Part shown: piece after piece, positions 1-6,976 of the stretch
Position numbering within the stretch: position 1 is the first letter of the stretch
How the letters are laid out: each line of letters opens with the position of its first letter
From: Merdimonas sp963929015
GTDB lineage: Bacteria; Bacillota; Clostridia; Lachnospirales; Lachnospiraceae
Assembly: GCF_963929015.1 (NCBI RefSeq)
Contig: NZ_CAWVHE010000019.1
Location: 1 to 64,000, forward strand
Direction: 5' to 3'
Length of the DNA: 64,000 nucleotides
Translations under genes and position numbers: made by a program
Notes under the pieces: model-generated
Databases searched by the model: none
Seen by the model: the letters and a program-made list of their open reading frames with translations, nothing else
Told to the model about the DNA's origin: nothing

Positions 1-16
1 ACACTAGATCGCGTGT

Positions 17-45
17 TTGATTTCCTGCAAATAATAAGGTATGAT
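17..45 (+). promoter_or_regulatory. Sigma-A-type promoter for AraC regulator
   Basis: TTGATT (17-22) and TATGAT (40-45) are separated by exactly 17 bases and lie about 80 bases upstream of the GTG start at 125. The spacing and -10 box fit a vegetative promoter. The in-frame ATG at 41 lies inside the -10 box, so it cannot be the translation start. Confidence 0.6.
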
Positions 46-124
46 ATTTCTAACAGCAAGAACCGGGCCCGGAAAACCGGCGCCTCGTCGATATTATATA
101 CCAAAAATAAAAAGGAGGTCTCCT

Positions 125-1054
125 GTGAGTTACAACGGCATCCACCTGGAAAATTCCATTTCCATTGATAAAATTTTCAGCATCCATTATTTTGAATATA
201 TGAACGACTTTTCTTTTGAAGGGGAATCCCATGATTTCTGGGAATTTATCTTTGTAGACAAAGGAGAGGTGGAAGTGACGGCAGGCGCGGACACCCTGCT
301 GCTCAAAAAGGGAGATCTTCTCTTCCATCAGCCCAACGAATTCCACGCGGTGCGGGCGGACGGCAAGACCGCGCCCAACCTGATGGTGGCTTCTTTTTGC
401 TGTGTGGATGAGGCAGCCATGGATTTTTTCCGGCGCAGGCAGCGTTTTCAGATCGACAAAGAGGGCCACAGTCTGCTGGCGTCCATCATCGCCGAAGCCC
501 GCTGGTGCTTTGACTGCCGCCTGGACGACCCCTATCTCCAGAATATGCCCCTGAAAACGCCGGACCTGTTCGGCGCGCCCCAGATGATCCGGCTCAACCT
601 GGAACATTTCCTGATCCATCTCATCCGGCGTGCAGACAGCCAGACAGCCGCCCGGAAGGAAACCTTCCCGGAGCCGTTAAAAAGCACAAAAGAAAAAAAT
701 GACATGGAAACACTCCGGCGGATCATCGAGTATCTGGAAGCCCGCCTGAACGGGCATGTGACCATCGAAGAGATCTGCCGTGACAACATCATCGGCCGCT
801 CCCAGCTCCAGAAACTTTTCAAAGAGCGGTGCGGCCTTGGCATCATTGAATATTTTTCTCATATGAAAATCAATGCAGCCAAGGAAATGATCCGGACGGG
901 CCGGATGAATTTCACCCAGATCTCCGAACACCTTGGCTACACGTCGATTCATTATTTTTCCCGGCAGTTTAAGAAAACCACCGGTATGACCCCCTCGGAG
1001 TACGCCTCGTCGATCAAGGCCATGGCCGAAGGACATTTTGAAGAGGATCGGTAG
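125..1054 (+). CDS. AraC-family transcriptional regulator with cupin sensor domain
   Basis: One-component transcription factor of 309 residues. The N-terminal cupin (roughly residues 20-95, with HDFWEFIFV and KKGDLLFHQPNEFH) should bind a small ligand. The C-terminal AraC domain (about residues 205-300) has two helix-turn-helix motifs and the family end pattern GYTSIHYFSRQFKK followed by TPSEY. I chose the GTG at 125 because AAGGAGG lies about seven bases before it, whereas the in-frame ATG at 41 falls in the -10 box. It converges with the broken nagB, with only three bases between the two stop codons. AraC proteins of this build usually control carbohydrate genes. The target here is unknown; the nearby nagB/CBM9 pair is a guess by proximity only. 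Confidence 0.88.
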   Translation: MSYNGIHLENSISIDKIFSIHYFEYMNDFSFEGESHDFWEFIFVDKGEVEVTAGADTLLLKKGDLLFHQPNEFHAVRADGKTAPNLMVASFCCVDEAAMDFFRRRQRFQIDKEGHSLLASIIAEARWCFDCRLDDPYLQNMPLKTPDLFGAPQMIRLNLEHFLIHLIRRADSQTAARKETFPEPLKSTKEKNDMETLRRIIEYLEARLNGHVTIEEICRDNIIGRSQLQKLFKERCGLGIIEYFSHMKINAAKEMIRTGRMNFTQISEHLGYTSIHYFSRQFKKTTGMTPSEYASSIKAMAEGHFEEDR

Positions 1055-1057
1055 ATC

Positions 1058-1794
1058 CTATACAGGAGATTTGGACAGCGCGGCCTCGTCTGCCACTACT
1101 GTTACATCCGGGTGCATCTGCAGGATGGACGCCGGTACCTGCGGAGTAACCGGGCCGAAGAACGCTTTTGCCACAGTCTCTGCCTTGTCTTCTCCGCTGA
1201 CAACCACCAGGATCTTCTTTGCACGCATGATCGTGCCGATGCCCATGGTATATGCCTGGCGCGGCACATCGTCTGCGGAAGCGAAGAAGCGCTTGTTGGC
1301 CTCGATGGTGCGCTCCTGCAGATCTACGCAGTGGGTATCTTTCTCAAACACATCCGCCGGCTCGTTGAAACCGATATGTCCGTTATGGCCAAGGCCGAGA
1401 AGCTGCAGATCCACGCCGCCCAGAGACTGGATCAGCGCCTCGTAGCGCGCGCACTCCGCCTCGCTGTCTTCTTTGGTGCCATCCGGAAGGTTGGTGCTTG
1501 CCGGATCAATATTCACCTTGTCAAACAGGTTCTCGTGCATAAAATAGTAATAGCTCTGGTCATTTTCTCTTGGCAGTCCCTTATATTCGTCCAGGTTCAC
1601 AGTGGACTTGTGACTTTGGAGAAATCCAGGTCGCCCTTTTCGTATTTCTCTACCAGACGGCTGTAGGTACCGATGGGCGTAGATCCCGTGGCAAGTCCCA
1701 GCACGCACTCCGGCTTTAACACCACCTGAGCGGCGATGATATTTGCCGCCTTCTGGCTCATTTCCTCGTAATCTTTTGCTTTGTAAATTCTCAT
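1058..1794 (-). pseudogene. nagB: Glucosamine-6-phosphate deaminase, frameshifted
   Basis: NagB converts glucosamine-6-phosphate to fructose-6-phosphate and ammonia in the cytosol. The reading frame is split. Residues 1-62 (MRIYKAKDYEEM to DFSKVT, with the phosphate-binding LATGSTPIGTY) are in one frame, which ends at a TGA at 1597. The rest (VNLDEYKGLP, the catalytic-loop LGLGHNGHIGFNEP, and the end ADEAALSKSPV) continues in another frame to 1058. The join lies at about 1604-1611 and corresponds to a net gain of two or loss of one base; relative to family members it may be a small insertion between KVT and VNLDEY. Everything else, including total length of about 245 residues, is normal. The start is supported by GGAGGG ten bases upstream. 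Either a recent pseudogene or a base-calling error; the site is not a long homopolymer. Confidence 0.85.
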
Positions 1795-1809
1795 GTTGAC
1801 AGTTCCCTC

Positions 1810-2436
1810 CTATTGTTCTCTCTTCACAAGCTTTGCGGATGCAAAAAACTCCGGCAGATGGAAGCTTGGGATCTCGGACAGCACCGGGGAATAAGACGCA
1901 TAATGCTCATTGGACGCCGTCTCGCATATTTTATAAAAGTTGCAGCGGAACTTACTTCCCTCTTCCAGGTGGATCGGGCCGTAAACACTCTCCAGGATCC
2001 TCTGGGGAATCTTCAGCGTAAAACTCCAGCGGTCTTCTTCGATGCAGGCCCGGCAGCCGACCTCCTCCAGATCCTCTTTGGAAAAATAAGACCGGTAGAT
2101 GCGGGACGTCCCGTAGCCCGCCAGCAGCGCGCCGTTGGCATTCACCTCGAAGTTCATGTAGATGGGGGATGCCTCCCTTTCCCTGGCAGACTCAAACTGC
2201 AGAAAAGCTTCCATCGCACTGTCCTGATAGACCGGATCCTGATCCGCTATGTAAGTCCGCAGAGGATCCTTCTCCACGCACACCATCTTCAGATAAAACC
2301 CTTCCCCAGGCACATAGCCCAGGTACCCGAACGTCTCCGGGATCTTCTTTGTCCCCCACAGAAGATTCTCAATCCGAAAAGGCTTCGTCCCCTCCAGTTC
2401 GTCTCTGCTTCTAAGGATTTCCACTTCCACAAGCAT
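1810..2436 (-). CDS. Carbohydrate-binding family 9-like protein
   Basis: Predicted cytosolic protein of 208 residues with no signal peptide or membrane segment. The middle (about residues 85-130, with YMNFEVNANGALLAGYG) and the following beta-rich part resemble the CBM9-like domain proteins that Firmicutes encode as free-standing genes next to sugar metabolism genes. Only 15 bases separate it from nagB, so the two are very likely co-transcribed and this product may belong with amino-sugar use; the ligand is unknown. The ATG at 2436 has GAGAGG only two bases upstream; a GTG two codons later (2430) would have better spacing and is an alternative start. The fold assignment is moderately secure and the function is not. 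Confidence 0.6.
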   Translation of the reverse strand: MLVEVEILRSRDELEGTKPFRIENLLWGTKKIPETFGYLGYVPGEGFYLKMVCVEKDPLRTYIADQDPVYQDSAMEAFLQFESAREREASPIYMNFEVNANGALLAGYGTSRIYRSYFSKEDLEEVGCRACIEEDRWSFTLKIPQRILESVYGPIHLEEGSKFRCNFYKICETASNEHYASYSPVLSEIPSFHLPEFFASAKLVKREQ

Positions 2437-2511
2437 TTCCTCTCTTTCATTTCAATTGCATTCTTGTGTTAATTAGTACCAAAAAGCAATTTCAAATACA
2501 AGAGCAAACAA

Positions 2512-2592
2512 TTTGGGACGTAGACCTTTTGCAAAGGTCTACGTCCCAAACTGCATTTCAGGGTGTACCAAAATGAATTTCAGGGTGTACCC
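2512..2592 (-). repeat. Dispersed palindromic element, copy 1
   Basis: A 39-base near-perfect palindrome (2512-2550, arms TTTGGGACGTAGACC, central AAAAGG/CTTTTGCAAAG loop) is preceded on the minus strand by two short subrepeats beginning GGTACACCCTGAAAT. The same architecture recurs at 10282, 11651, 20632 and 22244. It lies between the divergent CBM9-like and MATE genes and ends two bases before a possible -35 box of the latter. Confidence 0.85.
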
Positions 2593-2594
2593 GG

Positions 2595-2623
2595 TTGTGT
2601 TTTGTGCCTGATTCGATTATAAT
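2595..2623 (+). promoter_or_regulatory. Candidate promoter for MATE gene
   Basis: TATAAT at 2618-2623 with a weak TTGTGT at 2595-2600, 17 bases apart, about 40 bases before the MATE start. The -35 box abuts the end of dispersed element copy 1. The -10 box is convincing and the -35 box is not. Confidence 0.45.
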
Positions 2624-2662
2624 GGCATACGGATTATTGACACGATGAAACGAGGGATACAC

Positions 2663-4012
2663 ATGATTGCAGATGCTAAAGAGAAGGATATGACATCGGG
2701 CCCTTCTGGCCGACAGATTTTTTTCTTTGCCCTTCCGCTGATGCTGGGCAATATTTTTCAGCAGGCCTACACGCTTGTGGATACGGCTGTGGTGGGCCAG
2801 GTGGTGGGCGTAAACGCCCTTGCGGCCCTTGGTTCTTCCGACTGGTTTAACTGGATGAGTCTTGGCGTATGTTCCGGGCTTACCCAGGGCTTCTCCATCC
2901 TGATCGCCCAGCAGTACGGCGCCAAAAATGCCAGGGAAATGAAGCGGTCTCTGGCAGTGTCTCTGGCGCTCTCTCTGGCGGCGGCGGTGGTTCTTGCAGC
3001 TTTGTTCCTGCTGCTCTCAAGACCGGTACTAACCTGGATGGGAACCAGGGAGGAGATCATTGGCGACGCTCTGGTCTATGTGCGGATCATGTTTGCGGGC
3101 ATCCCCATTGTTATGATCTACAACTGGCTATCCAGCGTGCTGCGCGCTGTGGGCGACGGTAAAACGCCTCTGCTGGCCATGGGCATTGCCTCCATTGTAA
3201 ATATTGTGCTGGATATTATCTTTGTGGCCGGCTTCGGGCTTGGCATCCCCGGCGCGGCCGCGGCCACGCTGATCGCCCAGGTGTGTTCCTGCCTGTTCTG
3301 CGCCCGCCACATCCGGAAAACACCCATCCTGCATTTCTCCAGGCAGGATTTTCAGCCGGACAAAGCCCTGGTGGGCAGACTTTTCCGGCTGGGGGCTCCG
3401 GTGGCTCTTCAAAATACCATTATCAGCATTGGCGGCATGATCCTTCAGTCCATTGTCAACAGCTTTGGCGTGATCTTTGTGGCCGGCTTTACCGCTGCAA
3501 ACAAACTGTACGGCCTGCTGGAGATCGCAGCCATTTCCTTTGGCTTTTCTGTCTCCACATACACCGGACAGAACCTGGGCGCCGGCGAGTATAAAAGAAT
3601 CCGCACCGGCGTGCGGGAGGGCGCCGTTATGGCTGTCCTCACCTCCCTTGTGATCAGCGCCTGTATGTTCCTCTCCGGAAATACCCTGGTCGGCCTGTTT
3701 GTAGACGGCGGCAACCCGGACGCCGCGCAGGTGATTACCTATGGCCGCCACTTTCTCCGCGTCATGGCGTCCTTCCTCTTCATCCTCTATGGACTGCACA
3801 TTTACCGCTCCGCCCTGCAGGGCATGGGAAATACTTACATCCCCCTGCTCTCCGGCGCAGTGGAACTGGTGATGCGTATCTCAGCCGCGCTGATCCTGCC
3901 TCATTTTATCGGGGAATACGGGATTTACGCCGCAGAAGTCCTGGCCTGGACCGGGGCGCTGACGCTTCTCTATCTGTCGTACCGGAGCGCAGTCCGGAAA
4001 CTGCCGGCGTAG
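2663..4012 (+). CDS. MATE-family efflux transporter
   Basis: Integral membrane protein of 449 residues with about twelve hydrophobic segments. It starts with a short cytosolic tail followed by the MATE signature stretch IFFFALPLMLGNIFQQAYTL and VVGQVVGVNALAALG, and repeats the pattern in the second half (PVALQNTIISIGGMILQ). MATE proteins export cationic drugs or metabolites using H+ or Na+ gradients; the substrate here cannot be read from sequence. The ATG at 2663 is preferred over the in-frame ATG at 2645 because GAGGG lies six bases before it and nothing resembling a ribosome binding site precedes the earlier one. The gene stands alone, with a hairpin terminator about 40 bases downstream. 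Confidence 0.93.
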   Translation: MIADAKEKDMTSGPSGRQIFFFALPLMLGNIFQQAYTLVDTAVVGQVVGVNALAALGSSDWFNWMSLGVCSGLTQGFSILIAQQYGAKNAREMKRSLAVSLALSLAAAVVLAALFLLLSRPVLTWMGTREEIIGDALVYVRIMFAGIPIVMIYNWLSSVLRAVGDGKTPLLAMGIASIVNIVLDIIFVAGFGLGIPGAAAATLIAQVCSCLFCARHIRKTPILHFSRQDFQPDKALVGRLFRLGAPVALQNTIISIGGMILQSIVNSFGVIFVAGFTAANKLYGLLEIAAISFGFSVSTYTGQNLGAGEYKRIRTGVREGAVMAVLTSLVISACMFLSGNTLVGLFVDGGNPDAAQVITYGRHFLRVMASFLFILYGLHIYRSALQGMGNTYIPLLSGAVELVMRISAALILPHFIGEYGIYAAEVLAWTGALTLLYLSYRSAVRKLPA

Positions 4013-4048
4013 GCGGCCGCGACAATACATTTTTTCAAACCAAAAACG

Positions 4049-4084
4049 CCCTGACAGATATCTGGTTTTACAAATCTGTCAGGG
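4049..4084. terminator. Stem-loop terminator between MATE gene and remnant region
   Basis: Perfect 11-base arms CCCTGACAGAT / ATCTGTCAGGG around a 14-base loop. On the minus strand the stem is followed by CGTTTTTGG, on the plus strand only by a weak T-rich run, so it may work in both directions. Confidence 0.65.
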
Positions 4085-4095
4085 TATTTCTGATT

Positions 4096-4224
4096 TCACA
4101 GCTGGTAATCATAGACACTATCGCCAAGCGGCTGACTACTAGATTCCAGTGCATATTGCGCCTCCACCTTATCCATATCTTTACACACCAGAAGTCCAAC
4201 CGTCGGCCTGTCCTCGTCCATTTT
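4096..4224 (-). pseudogene. C-terminal remnant of YhcG/DUF1016-type nuclease gene
   Basis: On the minus strand this stretch reads RPTVGLLVCKDMDKVEAQYA and ends QPLGDSVYDYQL followed by a stop. This matches the typical C-terminus of the PDDEXK nuclease family YhcG (DUF1016: PTIGLLICK then a tail PIG..EY.L). No start, ribosome site or N-terminal part is present, so only the last 40 or so codons survive. Confidence 0.5.
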
Positions 4225-4239
4225 AATCTGTTATTTCTA

Positions 4240-4368
4240 TTTCACGGGTAGCAATCTTGCTGGGAACTCTGCCTTCTCATACCTGCATATATCCGGCTTG
4301 TGATTGAAATCCCCGCAATAATCCAAACGACCGATCAGATCATCCAACTGGACCCTGAGTTCATTGAG
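4240..4368 (-). other. Unrecognised coding-like fragment in a decayed intergenic region
   Basis: A 43-codon open stretch on the minus strand (LNELRVQLDDLIGRLDY to EFPARLLPVK, stop at 4237) looks like real protein but has no start or ribosome site and I cannot assign it. Together with the YhcG-type remnant it indicates that 4090-4440 is the debris of one or two lost genes. From 4440 to 4540 I see nothing. Confidence 0.3.
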
Positions 4369-4540
4369 ACAATATTTCTATCGCCTGTCTCCTTTGAACC
4401 TCAAAAAAGCCCATCGCAATAGCACAAAATGAAAGCTGTGAACGATATTTTTATTCTACTCCCTTTTCATATTTCTTGATCTTTCTCATCAAACCTCAAT
4501 GCATCAACTTCCCTAATTAAATACCACAGATGTAAACACA

Positions 4541-4571
4541 GCGGACCAAGAGCATTTCACTCTCAGTCCGC
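4541..4571 (-). terminator. Terminator of the toxin-antitoxin operon
   Basis: GCGGAC / GTCCGC arms, extended by an imperfect GAGAG/CTCTT pairing, lie 15 bases after the toxin stop codon. Only a short T-rich tail follows on the minus strand, so efficiency is uncertain. Confidence 0.5.
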
Positions 4572-4585
4572 CGTCTTTATGTCCG

Positions 4586-4987
4586 TCAGATATTCAAAAA
4601 TTCTGCCGGCGTCATAATCATCGGATTTTTCACGCCGGACTCTAAGAAATCCTTATCACCGGTCAGCAGAACATCTGCTTTCGCTTCAATGGCTGCCCTC
4701 AAAATGGGACGGTCATCGACATCTCTGATTTGTGTTTCGGTCATAACTTCCTCTACCGGAACTGGAATCAATTCCAGAGTAAGCAGTGCAACGGAAAGAA
4801 ATTTGTCCAGCGCTGCAATCCGGTTCGGAAATTTCTTGTTAAATATCCGCTTCATTTCGTCCACATTCTGCTCGCAGATCAGGCCGTGATTCGGATAAGA
4901 GGCTGCTTTTACATATGCCTGATAAGGTGTGCCGTTTGCACTCAACGCGGCAGAAATGAGGACATTGGTATCAATCAAAACTCTCAT
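4586..4987 (-). CDS. PIN-domain toxin (VapC-like ribonuclease)
   Basis: A 133-residue PIN-domain protein of the type annotated as the toxin of a putative type II toxin-antitoxin pair. The acidic metal-binding residues expected of PIN ribonucleases are visible: D in RVLIDTNVLISA near the N-terminus, a central E in CEQNVDEMK, and D residues in DVDDRPIL and LLTGDKDFLESG. The start ATG overlaps the stop of the AbrB-type gene by four bases (ATGA), the usual antitoxin-first coupling. Expected action is endonucleolytic cleavage of RNA when the antitoxin is degraded; the target is unknown. Calling it COG1569-like is inference from size and motif order. Confidence 0.85.
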   Translation of the reverse strand: MRVLIDTNVLISAALSANGTPYQAYVKAASYPNHGLICEQNVDEMKRIFNKKFPNRIAALDKFLSVALLTLELIPVPVEEVMTETQIRDVDDRPILRAAIEAKADVLLTGDKDFLESGVKNPMIMTPAEFLNI

Positions 4988-5259
4988 ACTTTCTTATCCT
5001 CATTTCTCAATTCCCCGACAAGCGCCATAACATCATCTTCCGAGGTCAAACCGGTACGTTCCGCTTCACCGGCCATTTCCTGCTGGAGCACCTGCATAGC
5101 ATACACAGCAGAATTAACAATGCGGACAGTATTTCCCTCAACGATAAAAGTAACCCGGTCACCATTTGACACGCCTAACACCTCGCGAACATCCTTCGGA
5201 ATTGTGACTTGCCCTTTTGCCATTACTTTGGCGTTGTCCACAAACGCATTTATTGACAT
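4984..5259 (-). CDS. AbrB/SpoVT-type antitoxin
   Basis: A 91-residue protein with an N-terminal swapped-hairpin AbrB domain (residues 10-50: VMAKGQVTIPKDVREVLGV then GDRVTFIVEG) that binds DNA, followed by a helical tail (MQVLQQEMAGEAERTGL) that presumably wraps the PIN toxin. It is the first gene of a two-gene operon and overlaps the toxin by four bases. Its promoter contains an inverted repeat at the transcription start, which fits autoregulation by the antitoxin-toxin complex. The ATG has AAAGGTGG upstream. The assignment to the AbrB fold is secure, and the antitoxin role rests on the pairing. Confidence 0.87.
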   Translation of the reverse strand: MSINAFVDNAKVMAKGQVTIPKDVREVLGVSNGDRVTFIVEGNTVRIVNSAVYAMQVLQQEMAGEAERTGLTSEDDVMALVGELRNEDKKV

Positions 5260-5288
5260 GATTTTGCACCACCTTTCTGAAACATGGA

Positions 5289-5308
5289 AAGTAGGGATTT
5301 TCCTACTT
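5289..5308. promoter_or_regulatory. Inverted-repeat operator of the toxin-antitoxin operon
   Basis: AAGTAGG (5289-5295) and CCTACTT (5302-5308) form a perfect 7-base inverted repeat around a 6-base spacer, placed over the expected transcription start immediately downstream of the -10 box. This is where an AbrB-type autorepressor would block RNA polymerase. Binding is inferred. Confidence 0.6.
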
Positions 5309-5310
5309 CT

Positions 5311-5339
5311 ATTATACGCAGAACAATTAAAAAAATCAA
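5311..5339 (-). promoter_or_regulatory. Promoter of the toxin-antitoxin operon
   Basis: On the minus strand TTGATT (5334-5339) and a consensus TATAAT (5311-5316) are 17 bases apart, about 50 bases before the antitoxin ATG. From 5340 to 5512 I see no gene or structured element. Confidence 0.8.
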
Positions 5340-5512
5340 CGGAACTGTTGAATTTTATACTTTTCGAAATTCCTGTTCTTCTTTTATTTTGCTTTACTCC
5401 ATTCTTCTTCGTTATTCTTTATACCACGCTTATTCCATACACCAATTTTTACACCATCTCCTTAAGAAATTCCAAGCTCTTTTAAGAACCTGCAAGACTT
5501 TCCCGGATACAG

Positions 5513-5556
5513 AAAAAAGCCTCTAAACACCGGATTCCCGGTACTTAAAGGCTTTT
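5513..5556 (-). terminator. Terminator of the rpsF-ssb-rpsR operon
   Basis: On the minus strand a stem with outer arms GCCTTTAAGTACCGG / CCGGTGTTTAGAGGC (imperfect in the middle) is followed by TTTTTT, about 30 bases after the rpsR stop. Confidence 0.85.
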
Positions 5557-5585
5557 CTTCATTCACTCATATCTGACTAGATCAA

Positions 5586-5852
5586 TTAGTCCTGAACGTA
5601 CGGCATCAGGGCGATGTGACGAGCTCTCTTGATTGCTACAGTCAGCGCTCTCTGATGTTTTGCACAGTTTCCTGTGATTCTTCTGGGCAGGATCTTACCT
5701 CTCTCAGAGATGTACTTTCTTAACTTTGCTACATCCTTGTAATCGATCTCGTTGTTTTCCTTACCACAGAATACACATACTTTTTTTCTTCTGCGTCCGC
5801 CCGGTCTCTTTCTGAAACCGCCTTCCGGACGAGCTGCTTTATCGTAAGCCAT
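5586..5852 (-). CDS. rpsR: 30S ribosomal protein S18
   Basis: Small basic ribosomal protein of 88 residues that pairs with S6 on the 30S platform. After a Lys/Arg-rich tail it has the S18 core with CVFCGKENNEIDYKDVAKL and the family signature KILPRRITGNCAKHQRALT. The two cysteines in VCVFC are common in Gram-positive S18 and may bind zinc. It is the last gene of rpsF-ssb-rpsR, 15 bases after ssb, and is followed by a strong terminator. Length and gene order are standard. Confidence 0.97.
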   Translation of the reverse strand: MAYDKAARPEGGFRKRPGGRRRKKVCVFCGKENNEIDYKDVAKLRKYISERGKILPRRITGNCAKHQRALTVAIKRARHIALMPYVQD

Positions 5853-5867
5853 GATTGCTTCTCCTTT

Positions 5868-6323
5868 CTAATTAAATGGTAATTCCTCATCAATTCCATC
5901 TGGAATGTTCATGAAGCCGTCTCCTGCGTCCGCTGCCGGAGCCGGAGCCGGTGAGGGGGCCGCTGCGCGGAAACCGCCCGAGTTAGCGTCGCTTGCCGCT
6001 TTACTCTCTGCGAACTCCTGATCTTCTACCACAACGTCTGTTGTGTAGACCTTCTGTCCATCCCGGTTGGTATAGCTTCCTGTCTGAATCCGTCCGGTCA
6101 CAACAACCTTCAATCCCTGATGAAAATATTTCTCAGCAAACTCTGCGCTTCTTCCGAACGCCACGCATCCGATGAAGTCTGCAGTCTGCTCTCCGTCGCC
6201 TCCGCGGCGGAACCGGCGGTCAACTGCAAGCGTATATCTTGCCACCGCTGTCGGGTTGTCACCCTGGGAATAACGGATCTCCGGGTCTCTTGTTAAGCGT
6301 CCCATCAAAATTACTTTATTCAT
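5868..6323 (-). CDS. ssb: Single-stranded DNA-binding protein
   Basis: Replication and repair protein of 151 residues. The OB-fold (residues 1-105) begins MNKVILMGRLTRDPEIRYS and contains RRFRRGGDGEQTADFIGCVA and QVVVTGRIQTGSYTNRDGQ-like strands. A flexible Ala/Pro-rich linker follows (about residues 112-138), then the acidic tip DEELPFN, which docks partner proteins. Sitting between rpsF and rpsR is the typical Firmicute arrangement and co-expresses it with the ribosome. Nothing unusual is seen. Confidence 0.97.
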   Translation of the reverse strand: MNKVILMGRLTRDPEIRYSQGDNPTAVARYTLAVDRRFRRGGDGEQTADFIGCVAFGRSAEFAEKYFHQGLKVVVTGRIQTGSYTNRDGQKVYTTDVVVEDQEFAESKAASDANSGGFRAAAPSPAPAPAADAGDGFMNIPDGIDEELPFN

Positions 6324-6343
6324 ATCTTACCTCTACTTCCTGG

Positions 6344-6637
6344 TTATGCATCCTGTCTAACGCATAAGTATCTGATTACGTTGTCCATGATACGGATTCT
6401 CTGTTCAATCTCGCCTGGAACTGTAGCATCAGCCTCGAAGTGGATGAAATAGTAGTATGCTTCTCTCATCTTCTGAATCTCGTAAGCCAGTCTCTTCTTA
6501 CCCCATTCATCAACGTCAGAGATCTGGCCGCCGAAACGCTCTACTAAAGCTTTCACTTTTTCGATGACCTGTGCTCTTTCGTCATCTTCGATCTTTGCAC
6601 TGACAACAACCGCTAATTCGTATTTGTTCATCGTCAT
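6344..6637 (-). CDS. rpsF: 30S ribosomal protein S6
   Basis: Ribosomal protein of 97 residues, first gene of the rpsF-ssb-rpsR operon. It shows the S6 pattern: MNKYELAVVVSAKIEDDERA, then GKKRLAYEIQKMREAYYYFI, and ends RIMDNVIRYLCVRQDA. The open frame extends upstream, but the ATG at 6637 is the start because AGGAGG lies five bases before it; a second ATG two codons later (6631) is possible. A promoter sits about 100 bases upstream and the leader may be a target of the S6:S18 complex. Confidence 0.97.
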   Translation of the reverse strand: MTMNKYELAVVVSAKIEDDERAQVIEKVKALVERFGGQISDVDEWGKKRLAYEIQKMREAYYYFIHFEADATVPGEIEQRIRIMDNVIRYLCVRQDA

Positions 6638-6639
6638 CT

Positions 6640-6735
6640 GCACCTCCTTCTGGTCTTTTGGCCCCCGCTTTTTCATCCGGGAGCAAGGATTACCGCCGGA
6701 CAGACTCCGGCAGAATTCATGTATCACGGTTTAAC
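6640..6735 (-). promoter_or_regulatory. Structured rpsF leader, possible S6:S18 autoregulatory site
   Basis: The roughly 95-base leader can fold into a GCCGG/CCGGC hairpin and a second stem holding CTCCCGGATGA opposite GCGGGGGC. In many bacteria an rpsF leader with a CCG-containing bulge binds the S6:S18 dimer and represses the operon. The resemblance here is by eye and only partial. Confidence 0.3.
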
Positions 6736-6764
6736 ATGATAACACACTTCCGCGCCTGTTTCAA
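6736..6764 (-). promoter_or_regulatory. Promoter of rpsF-ssb-rpsR
   Basis: On the minus strand TTGAAA (6759-6764) and TATCAT (6736-6741) are 17 bases apart. The -35 box overlaps the final codons of the DUF951 gene, so the ribosomal operon has its own promoter and does not depend on read-through. Confidence 0.7.
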
Positions 6765-6976
6765 GCCTTTTCCTGCAAATCTTCTGCTTTTTTCTTCAAA
6801 TCTTTTGTATTTTTTTCCACAATCCTGCGGGCGATCATAATCTGATGACCGCAGCCCGTACATTTCAGGCGAAAGTCCGCTCCCACCCGGAGGATCTCCC
6901 ACTCTTTACTCCCACAGGGATGCGGCTTTTTCAGGGTCACCACATCTCCAACTTCATAAACATAATTTTTCTTCAT
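6761..6976 (-). CDS. DUF951 domain protein
   Basis: Small protein of 71 residues matching the conserved Firmicute family DUF951, whose biochemical role is unknown. It has the family features: an N-terminal beta segment YEVGDVVTLKKPHPCG, a two-cysteine knuckle LKCTGCGHQIMI that with the upstream HPCG cysteine may bind zinc, then RRIVEKN and a short helical Lys/Glu tail. It is translationally coupled to the sortase gene: the ATG at 6976 shares a base with the sortase TGA. A GTG one codon earlier is possible. It lies just upstream of the rpsF operon promoter. Confidence 0.88.
   Translation of the reverse strand: MKKNYVYEVGDVVTLKKPHPCGSKEWEILRVGADFRLKCTGCGHQIMIARRIVEKNTKDLKKKAEDLQEKA

Noticed and set aside
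41..124. ATG-initiated N-terminal extension of the first AraC regulator
   Set aside because: The ATG lies within the -10 box and the extension is not AraC-like; the GTG at 125 has a strong ribosome site.
3128..3799. 223-codon minus-strand frame inside the MATE gene
   Set aside because: Shadow of a clear membrane transporter gene, with unlikely residue composition.
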